Below, piece by piece: positions 1-6,037 of a DNA stretch of 7,334 nucleotides. Numbering within the stretch: position 1 is the stretch's first letter; each line of letters starts with the position of its first letter. A program made the translations under genes and the position numbers. This DNA comes from Pseudomonadota bacterium (GTDB lineage: Bacteria > Pseudomonadota > Alphaproteobacteria > Rhizobiales > Hyphomicrobiaceae). The notes under the pieces are model-generated. The model worked only from the letters and a program-made list of their open reading frames with translations, did not search any database and had not been told where the DNA came from. The DNA lies in assembly GCA_021813195.1 (NCBI GenBank), contig JAKALI010000197.1:1-7334 (forward strand), given 5' to 3'.

Positions 1-1923
1 TCACCGGATCTTGCGAATCAATCACTTACGGCAGCCGCCGCTGGAGCGAGCGGCTCCCAGTCAAGCGCTGGCTCGTCACAAAACGCGATCGCGGGAATAA
101 CCGCTGGGCCGACTGCCAACGGCGGGTTTATCGAGACGATCCAGGTCACAAATGGCAATGGTAATAGCGGCTCCTTTACATACACGCAAACGGCTCTCGG
201 CGGCTACACGGAGGGTTACACAGGGCCGAATGAGCAAGGCGGAACACTGCAGGCGACCGGCAGTGGCTCGGCAAATGGAGCGTATACGGCCAATTGGAAG
301 GATGCTACGGTTTTGGGGGGACACATCACCGGAGTCGCGAACGGGACGGTCTCCGGCGCCTACTCATCTACCATCCATGACGTGACGGCCAAGGGTGGGT
401 ATTCAACGGAATTGATCGCGGCAACTTCTGGTGGAGCATACTCGGATACGCTTGACGGGGTTACTTCAAATGGAACGTCCTTCACAAAAGGGTACAGCGC
501 ATCGGCCAACGGGAGCTATAGCGAGACATATAGCGGCAGAACCGTCAACGGCGCATCGACATCAGAATATCGATTCGGCACGGCCAACGGCTCCTATCAG
601 ACAAGAACCGTAGACACTACGGCTGGAGGCGACTACACCGGGTACGGTTCCGGAGGGAGTTCGGGGGGGCCATCTGGCACCGGCAGTGGCGGCTCTTCCT
701 ATGGAGGTGGCACAGGCTCATCGTATGGCGGCTCCAGCGCCGGATCTTCCTATGGAGGCGGATCGTCGTACGGTGGCAGTAGCTACGGAGGATCTGGATA
801 CGGTGGCGGCGCCACCACATCGAGCAACTCCTATAGCGACACCTTTCATGGAACGGCGAGCGGCGCGTATTCGAGCACATACACGGCGCATACCGCAAAA
901 GGAGGGTACACCGACAAAACCGATAGCACGACGATGAGCGGGGGCATTGCAGACAACACTCATAAAACAACGGCGCTTGGCGGGCGTACCACCAATACCT
1001 TCGACGTAGCCGCAACCGGGGATCGCTCCAGCTACACCAAGACAGCCGACGGCCTCGTTTATAGCAGCAATTACAACCATACAGCTGTCGGTGGGTACAC
1101 CTCCGAAATACGGTCCTCGACTGCAAAAGGGTACTACACTTCCGAGTCGACCACGGTTACCGCGAGCGGCGGCTATACGGATCTATGGGGCAATGGAACC
1201 GGTGGAGGCGCCTCCACGGCACACTACGAACATGCAACGGCTAATGGTGCGTGGTCGCGGTCTACAAACGATACGACGGCAGCGGGCGGCATTTTCGTGA
1301 CCAGCAGATCCGCCACCGCCATGGGAGCATACACATCAGACGGTCATAGCTCGACCGCGAATGGTAGCTATAGCAGTGCTCACGAAAGCGTTACAGCTGG
1401 CGGTGCCACCTCCTCCTTTTCCGTGCTAAAGACCGCTGCAGGGGGGGCGAGTTACAAAACGGTGAACCATACCTCCTTGGGGGGATGGACATCCGACACT
1501 TCTGGCACGACCGCAAACGGCGGGGGGTACCACGGCACATATCAGCGCACGTCCGGCGGCGTGCTCTCCGGCTCATCTTCCGGGACGAAGGAAACGCTCA
1601 CGCCTACAGCCGGCGGAACATCTGTGGTGACGTGGGCATCAAGAATTGCCGGGCATACTTATTATTCTAGCTATACAGATTCCTTTGCGAACGGCTCTGC
1701 CACGAGCGGCTGGTATGAGGGAACGGCGGGTGGTACTGCAAGTTTTCAAAAAGACACAACGCAATACGGGAGCTCATATACTTCAGGCACGCTGAACGGG
1801 TCTGCCTACAGTTCGACATCCCCTTATAGCTCGACGTCTCCATATAGTTCGACGTCCCCGTACGGCTCGACCTCCCCAGCCTCAGGTCCGGCTGGTAGCA
1901 GTCCGACACCCGCCCTCGCATAA
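1..1923 (+). CDS. Large Gly/Ser/Thr/Tyr-rich 13-residue-repeat protein, 5' partial (putative secreted or surface protein)
   Basis: The frame is open from the first base to TAA at 1921-1923, giving 640 residues with no start in view, so the gene begins upstream. A TTG at 313 is in frame but lies inside the repeat array and is not the start. Visible residues 1-37 are Ala/Ser/Gly-rich. Residues 38-599 are tandem 13-residue units, interrupted by a Gly/Ser/Tyr-rich insert (about 214-271). Residues 603-626 are SSTSPY-type hexapeptides, followed by a Pro/Ser/Ala tail. I see no cysteine, no transmembrane segment, no LPxTG, no RTX nonapeptides and no enzymatic domain. Such composition is typical of exported adhesins, fibre or matrix proteins and solenoid repeat proteins. 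The stop overlaps the start of the sulfotransferase gene, and a TolC-like gene lies downstream, so export and modification are plausible. I do not recognise the family. The reading frame is certain; the role as an exported structural protein is inference. Confidence 0.85.
   Translation, partial: SPDLANQSLTAAAAGASGSQSSAGSSQNAIAGITAGPTANGGFIETIQVTNGNGNSGSFTYTQTALGGYTEGYTGPNEQGGTLQATGSGSANGAYTANWKDATVLGGHITGVANGTVSGAYSSTIHDVTAKGGYSTELIAATSGGAYSDTLDGVTSNGTSFTKGYSASANGSYSETYSGRTVNGASTSEYRFGTANGSYQTRTVDTTAGGDYTGYGSGGSSGGPSGTGSGGSSYGGGTGSSYGGSSAGSSYGGGSSYGGSSYGGSGYGGGATTSSNSYSDTFHGTASGAYSSTYTAHTAKGGYTDKTDSTTMSGGIADNTHKTTALGGRTTNTFDVAATGDRSSYTKTADGLVYSSNYNHTAVGGYTSEIRSSTAKGYYTSESTTVTASGGYTDLWGNGTGGGASTAHYEHATANGAWSRSTNDTTAAGGIFVTSRSATAMGAYTSDGHSSTANGSYSSAHESVTAGGATSSFSVLKTAAGGASYKTVNHTSLGGWTSDTSGTTANGGGYHGTYQRTSGGVLSGSSSGTKETLTPTAGGTSVVTWASRIAGHTYYSSYTDSFANGSATSGWYEGTAGGTASFQKDTTQYGSSYTSGTLNGSAYSSTSPYSSTSPYSSTSPYGSTSPASGPAGSSPTPALA
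112..1797 (+). repeat. Array of about 37 tandem 13-residue (39-bp) coding repeats
   Basis: Residues 38-599 divide into 13-residue units with consensus T-A-x-G-[GAS]-Y-[ST]-[ST]-x5; examples are TVSGAYSSTIHDV, TAKGGYSTELIAA and TANGSYSSAHESV. Aligning them by eye gives 14 units from residue 38 (the last running into the insert), 5 from 285, 13 from 361 and 5 from 536. By my count Gly is at position 4 in 36 of 37, Thr at position 1 in 30, and Tyr at position 6 in 16 (19 counting Phe and Trp). Phase breaks are an 11-residue spacer (350-360), a 6-residue spacer (530-535) and one 12-residue unit (575-586). At the DNA level the copies are strongly diverged: the three TAKG units, at about 385, 892 and 1120, use different synonymous codons. 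The array is therefore old and held by selection on the protein. A beta-solenoid or fibre-like fold is plausible but not shown. Confidence 0.9.
640..813 (+). repeat. Gly/Ser/Tyr-rich low-complexity insert inside the 13-residue array
   Basis: Residues 214-271 of the visible protein consist almost only of Gly, Ser and Tyr, with repeated SSYGGG and SSYGGS motifs and one Pro. The segment splits the repeat array into two blocks. From the last regular unit before it (residue 207) to the first one after it (285) is 78 residues, exactly six 13-residue steps, so the register is preserved across the insert. It could be a flexible linker or a sticky Tyr/Gly segment. Confidence 0.85.
1807..1878 (+). repeat. 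YSSTSP hexapeptide repeats near the C terminus
   Basis: Residues 603-626 read as three copies of YSSTSP followed by one YGSTSP, 18 bp per copy. The copies use different synonymous codons (for example TCC CCT, TCT CCA and TCC CCG for Ser-Pro), so this is not a fresh DNA duplication. The run is followed by a Ser/Pro/Ala tail to the stop. A Pro/Ser/Thr-rich tail of this kind often acts as an extended spacer or a modification-prone segment; no cell-wall or outer-membrane anchor motif is seen. Confidence 0.85.
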
Positions 1924-4007
1924 TGAACAACGAGCTACGTGCCGAGTCCACTGGTGGTGTGGGCGGGTCGTCTATGGCGATTGAGACGGAAGCAATGGCG
2001 CAATCGGCTGCCGTTGGCGCTCCTGACCCACTGTCTCGCGCATGGGAGGCGTGGCGGGAAAAGCGATATGACGAATGCGCGGCGTTGTGTAAACCAAGAC
2101 TTGGCATTTCGTCGGATTGCGCAGGATTTTGGGCGCTGGAGGGGCTGTTGCGCCAGCATCGTGGTGAACACCGTGCTGCGATTGGCGCGTTCCGCGCGGC
2201 GCTGGCATTTGGTCCGGGCTTTCCGTGGGTACATCATGCGCTGGCGTCTTCCGCGATGGATCTTGGCGATATGCAATTGGCCGTCGTGCACCTTCGCGTG
2301 GCCCTTGCAGGCCGGACCGATGCGGTGGAGTGGCAGATCAAGCTTGCTATTGCTCTGCAGGACCTCGGCCGCCACAGCCAAGCGGAAGTTCCACTGCGTT
2401 ATGCGCTGGATCTCGCCCCCACGAACCCAATTGTTCATTTCCGCCTTGGCATTAACGCACAATGTGTTCATCAAAATGAACAAGCACTCCAGCATTATGA
2501 CGATGCGCTGCGCTTTGCTCCGGTTCACGAGGGGGCGCATTTAAATCGTGGGGTTGTACTTTGCGAACTGGGTCGGTTCGATGAGGGCCTGGCAGCTTTA
2601 CAGCGTGCGATTGAACTCTCTCCGGAAAATCCCGAAGCGTGGATCCGGCGCGCTTCCGCGCTATTTTCACGGGGGATAATCGACGAAGCAGCTCGTCACG
2701 CCCTGCGGGCGGTCCGGTTAGCGCCAGGAAATGTCGAGGCACATGTGTTGCTTGGAAAACTCCATGCCAGCCAGGGCCGCATCGACGCAGCCGATGAATG
2801 TTTTCGCAATGCGTTGCGGATGTATCCGGCGAACGCGCATACGCGAGTTTCTCAGGCGGTCATGCTGGAGCGACGAGGCGATCTTGAGGCTGCCAAGGCG
2901 GTTGTGAATGATGCGTTGGCGGAAATTCCGGAACACCCGCAACTTCTGCTCTTGCTTGGACGCGTGGCGAACGATAGTGAAGATCGCGCGCAGGCAATTG
3001 AACGAATCGAAGACAGGATTGCAGCGGAACCACCGCTCTCGCATGATGTCAAATCGCAACTCCAGTTCGTTCTTGCTGGACTTTACGACAGCGAGGGAGA
3101 CCCTGAGCGCGCATTTTCCCATCTCGAGAGCGCGAACATCTATCGGCAAAAAACTCGTCCATTTGACCGATTGCGCACGGAGGCGGAGTTTCGGTCAATA
3201 CGTGAGGTCTTCACGGAGGAATTTCTGCGTTCCACTCCGAGATCCCACGTTGATGGGCGGGAAATGGTTTTTATCGTCGGAATGCCGCGTTCGGGGACGA
3301 GCCTAACAGAGCAAATTCTGGCATCTCACCCGAAAGTATTCGGATCGGGCGAACTCACGATGCTAGACCGGATTGCGCGACGTTGGCCCGATGGTGACGA
3401 TGCACGAGCTCCCTTGCTTTATCCGTCGTATCTTCCGAACATCGATTCAGCAGGTCTTACGGAGATCGCGTATCGATATCTGAATCGATTGCCGGAAGGA
3501 GCGAGAGGGCATCCGTGCGTAACAGACAAGATGCCGTACAACTTCGCGCATTTGGGGTTGATCGCGCTGCTGTTCCCCGGTGCGCGCGTTGTTCATTGCA
3601 TTCGCGATGCGGTGGACACAGCATTTTCCTGCTATCTCCAGGACTTCCTTGAAGGAAACGCATTCAGCTACAGCCTGGAGGACTGTGGGTGGTTCTATCG
3701 CCAATACCACGCACTCATGGAACATTGGAAACAGGTTCTTCCCCCATATCCAATGATGGATCTGCATTATGAGGATGTCGTTTCCGACCCGGAGACTTCC
3801 GTGCGCCGGCTGCTTGAATTTTGCGATCTGGAGTGGGACCCGGCATGTTTGGGCTTTCATAAATCGAAACGCGTTGTGCATACCGCGAGTTACCAACAAG
3901 TTCGCGAACCGCTGTACACCCGGGCCGTTGGGCGTTGGAAGGCATACGAAGCCTATCTCGAGCCATTACTTCGCGAACTCGCTCCCGTCACCGCAAGCGC
4001 GGCGTAG
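1923..4007 (+). CDS. TPR-domain PAPS-dependent sulfotransferase (tyrosylprotein-sulfotransferase-like)
   Basis: This 694-residue protein is predicted to transfer sulfate from PAPS to an acceptor. About residues 35-370 are tetratricopeptide repeats, with helical pairs such as the unit ending AIELSPENPEAW, likely for partner binding. The C-terminal domain starts near 445. The 5'-phosphosulfate loop is GMPRSGTSL (453-461), followed by EQILASHP. TDKMP (534-538, Lys536) is the conserved Lys segment. RDAVDTAFSCY (561-571) is the 3'-phosphate-binding motif. Length and order match the TPR-sulfotransferase family, whose catalytic domain resembles tyrosylprotein sulfotransferases. I see no signal peptide, so it should be cytoplasmic. 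The ATG at 1923 shares its A with the TAA of the repeat gene, which argues for translational coupling. An alternative ATG at 1974 (residue 18) has a G-rich upstream stretch and would drop only a non-TPR leader. The acceptor is unknown: the repeat protein next door is the natural candidate, with polysaccharide or lipid as alternatives. Confidence 0.93.
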   Translation: MNNELRAESTGGVGGSSMAIETEAMAQSAAVGAPDPLSRAWEAWREKRYDECAALCKPRLGISSDCAGFWALEGLLRQHRGEHRAAIGAFRAALAFGPGFPWVHHALASSAMDLGDMQLAVVHLRVALAGRTDAVEWQIKLAIALQDLGRHSQAEVPLRYALDLAPTNPIVHFRLGINAQCVHQNEQALQHYDDALRFAPVHEGAHLNRGVVLCELGRFDEGLAALQRAIELSPENPEAWIRRASALFSRGIIDEAARHALRAVRLAPGNVEAHVLLGKLHASQGRIDAADECFRNALRMYPANAHTRVSQAVMLERRGDLEAAKAVVNDALAEIPEHPQLLLLLGRVANDSEDRAQAIERIEDRIAAEPPLSHDVKSQLQFVLAGLYDSEGDPERAFSHLESANIYRQKTRPFDRLRTEAEFRSIREVFTEEFLRSTPRSHVDGREMVFIVGMPRSGTSLTEQILASHPKVFGSGELTMLDRIARRWPDGDDARAPLLYPSYLPNIDSAGLTEIAYRYLNRLPEGARGHPCVTDKMPYNFAHLGLIALLFPGARVVHCIRDAVDTAFSCYLQDFLEGNAFSYSLEDCGWFYRQYHALMEHWKQVLPPYPMMDLHYEDVVSDPETSVRRLLEFCDLEWDPACLGFHKSKRVVHTASYQQVREPLYTRAVGRWKAYEAYLEPLLRELAPVTASAA

Positions 4008-4012
4008 CCGCG
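3998..4012 (+). other. Small GC hairpin over the sulfotransferase stop codon
   Basis: CGCGGC (3998-4003) and GCCGCG (4007-4012) are perfect reverse complements around a 3-base loop, and the TAG stop (4005-4007) lies within the structure. No T-run follows, so it is not a standard intrinsic terminator. It lies 13-27 bases before the protease ATG and could influence coupling, but a 6-bp GC palindrome can occur by chance in this composition. Confidence 0.3.
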
Positions 4013-4024
4013 TCAACCCCCGTC

Positions 4025-6037
4025 ATGAACGCCCGCCGGGTCAGGAGGTTGGTTTGTGCCTGGAGCGTCGCGCTTGGCGCACTGATCGGCACCGCGCACG
4101 CGGACTCCGTTCCTGGCCCCGATCTACCTGGAATCATGCATGCCTCGGATTTGCTTTCGGCAGGCATCCGGGGACAGGGGGTGCGGGTGGGCATCATCTC
4201 GGACGGAGCATCCAATTTCGATGTCCTCGCCCGTAGCGGCATCCTTCCCAAGGATGTCTCCTTCGTCGGATTCGACCCCGGACGCGGTGACGAGGGCGAC
4301 TGGATGATGCAGATCGTGCACCGCCTTGCGCCGCAAGCGAAGCTTGGGTTTTGCGCGGGTGGGGTGCCGGCGCAAACGGTGGCCTGCGCTCGCGCGTTGA
4401 TTACGGAGTTCCGTGCCGACGTCGTGGTCGACGACATCAACCCGCAACCGGTCTTCTACTTTCCCACGGCCAAGGCGATCGGCATGGCGGAATTGGCGCG
4501 CGAATATCCCCGCGTGATCTTTTTCACCGGGGCCGGCAACAATGGGAGCGGCTATTACGAAGCGAAGTGGACGCCCGTGCCGCTCGACGTCGAGGGAATC
4601 CGGTTCTCGGCGCAGGACTTCGGCCGCACGGAGGAAGGCGGCTCCGATCCGTACGAGACGATCACCTTGCCGCCGCACGCGGACATCCAGGTGCTGCTGG
4701 GCACGAACGCCGACCCGAACGGCTTCCTGTCGCGGCGGTGTTCGCCCGCGAATGCGCAGGTCACCGTGGCCCTGCTCGATGAACAGGGAGACGTCCTGCG
4801 TTCGATGCACGGAAACTGTCCGTTCCAACGGCTTCGGTATTCCAACGATGAGGATGCGCCCGTGCGGGTGCATGCTGCCGTACTGCTGCCGGACGGGGTC
4901 CAGCCTCCCGGAGACTTCGCCATCAAGCTTGTCGCGATCCGGGTCGAGAACGGCATGGCTCCCGTCGCGCTGTCCTACCGGACGGCGGGCGGAGCGGGCA
5001 ACTCCGCGGTGTCGCCGGGGCTGGTCGCGGTTGCCGCGGTCGATCCTGCGACCGGTTGGCGCAATCACTATGTGACCGAAGCCTTCGCCAATTCCGGGCC
5101 GCAGTGCCAGGATTACGATGCGGTTGCCACGAACCAGTGGGACAAGCGGACCACCCTGCACTGCGTTGCGCAACCCGCTTTTGTGACCCCCGATCGGATT
5201 TGGGTGGCCATGCCGGATCCGGCGGCCGGCTTTCGGTGGGCGCCGTTTGTCGGGGATTCCGCGGCCGGTCCGGCGGCAGCGGGCGCGGTTGCGTTGTTGC
5301 GCTCGGCGGGCGTTCCGCCCGAACGGGTTGTCGGTCTGCTCGAACGTGCCGCCGCGCGCCAGACGGGCGAGGCGGGCTGGAACGCGCACTACGGCTATGG
5401 ACTGCTCGACGTAGATGCGGCCGCGGCAGCCGCCGGCGTTTTGCCGAAACCGGCCGCCCCGGACACCCAGCCGCCCGTGACGTGCATGACGTTCCATCCA
5501 ACCGCGGCGTTCTTGCAGGCAAGGGAACGGTTTCTGCGTGCGCGAACCGGCGACAGCCAGGCATTCGACGCACTGCGCAGCGGAGCCGGGGCCGGTGACG
5601 CGGAGGCGCAAACCTGGCTCGGAAGACTCGGGCACGCGTCCGGCGACAACCGATCCGCGGCGCGGTGGACGATGGCGGCCGCGGCGCAAGGGGAGCCCGT
5701 TGCGCAAAGCTTTCTCGGCACACTGTACAACCGTGGCTGGGGCGTGCCGATGGACCCGCGCGCTGCGCAGGCGTGGTGGTGGCGCGCGGCCCGTTGCGGC
5801 GTGGTCAACGCCGTCTACAACCTGGGAACCACCATCGCGAACGGGCGTGGATCGGCCGCCGACCCGGCGCTTGGCTACGCACTCATGCGGGCGGCGGACT
5901 TGCGCGGGATGCAGTTCCCGCCGATGGCGCAGGCGCTCCAGGACGCGAGTTCGCAGCTCAGCGCCGCCAATCTGCGCGCGGCGCAAGCACGCGCAACGCG
6001 CTTTGCCGCGGATCCGGCATCGATCCCCGCGCCGTGA
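4025..6037 (+). CDS. Exported subtilisin/sedolisin-like serine protease with C-terminal Sel1-like repeats
   Basis: I place the start at ATG 4025, giving 670 residues. This start yields a textbook signal peptide: Arg-rich n-region, hydrophobic core at 9-23 and AHA|D cleavage at 26/27. The frame is open further upstream, but only with TTG-type starts inside the previous gene. Residues about 30-470 form a peptidase domain: GIISDG (Asp60), DEGDWMMQIVH (89-99), VVVDDI (133-138, Asp136/Asp137), the oxyanion-type GAGNNG (169-174, Asn172) and the nucleophile GDSAAGP (Ser412). The classical HGTH motif of S8 is absent. The DEGxxM...IVHxxAP pattern is that of the S8/S53-like subgroup, where an acidic residue may replace His. 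Between the Asn and Ser blocks (about 190-330) lies a beta-rich segment common in that subgroup. A Pro-rich linker (474-488) leads to Sel1-like repeats at about 520-650 (GDAEAQTWLG, then GEPVAQSFLGTLYNRGWGV). It should act in the periplasm or outside the cell. Processing of the repeat protein is a guess from context. No clear ribosome-binding site is seen. Confidence 0.88.
   Translation: MNARRVRRLVCAWSVALGALIGTAHADSVPGPDLPGIMHASDLLSAGIRGQGVRVGIISDGASNFDVLARSGILPKDVSFVGFDPGRGDEGDWMMQIVHRLAPQAKLGFCAGGVPAQTVACARALITEFRADVVVDDINPQPVFYFPTAKAIGMAELAREYPRVIFFTGAGNNGSGYYEAKWTPVPLDVEGIRFSAQDFGRTEEGGSDPYETITLPPHADIQVLLGTNADPNGFLSRRCSPANAQVTVALLDEQGDVLRSMHGNCPFQRLRYSNDEDAPVRVHAAVLLPDGVQPPGDFAIKLVAIRVENGMAPVALSYRTAGGAGNSAVSPGLVAVAAVDPATGWRNHYVTEAFANSGPQCQDYDAVATNQWDKRTTLHCVAQPAFVTPDRIWVAMPDPAAGFRWAPFVGDSAAGPAAAGAVALLRSAGVPPERVVGLLERAAARQTGEAGWNAHYGYGLLDVDAAAAAAGVLPKPAAPDTQPPVTCMTFHPTAAFLQARERFLRARTGDSQAFDALRSGAGAGDAEAQTWLGRLGHASGDNRSAARWTMAAAAQGEPVAQSFLGTLYNRGWGVPMDPRAAQAWWWRAARCGVVNAVYNLGTTIANGRGSAADPALGYALMRAADLRGMQFPPMAQALQDASSQLSAANLRAAQARATRFAADPASIPAP

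Noticed and set aside
313..315. TTG at 313 as the start of the repeat protein
   Set aside because: The same frame is open to base 1 and upstream residues 38-104 already show the 13-residue repeat, so this is an internal codon of a 5'-truncated gene.
112..1797. Identity as an RTX toxin or ice-nucleation protein
   Set aside because: There are no GGxGxDxxx nonapeptides and no 16-residue AGYGSTxT repeats; the period is 13 with a different pattern.
340..1800. Asn-glycosylation sequons (NGS, NGT, NHT, NDT) scattered in the repeats
   Set aside because: They arise naturally from the ANGS/ANGT repeat wording, the acidic -2 residue preferred by bacterial PglB-type enzymes is generally missing, and no glycosyltransferase is in view.
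3998..4020. Intrinsic terminator between the sulfotransferase and protease genes
   Set aside because: The hairpin is short (6 bp), overlaps the stop codon and is not followed by a T-run; the next gene begins 13 bases later.
3935..4024. Upstream-extended start of the protease gene, within the sulfotransferase gene
   Set aside because: It would place about 30 residues before the signal peptide and use a non-ATG start; ATG 4025 gives a clean signal sequence.
4124..5986. Long open frame on the minus strand (620 codons) opposite the protease gene
   Set aside because: It is an antisense shadow of a GC-rich gene: its product is Arg/Pro/Gly-rich with no recognisable domain, while the + strand has a signal peptide and protease motifs throughout.
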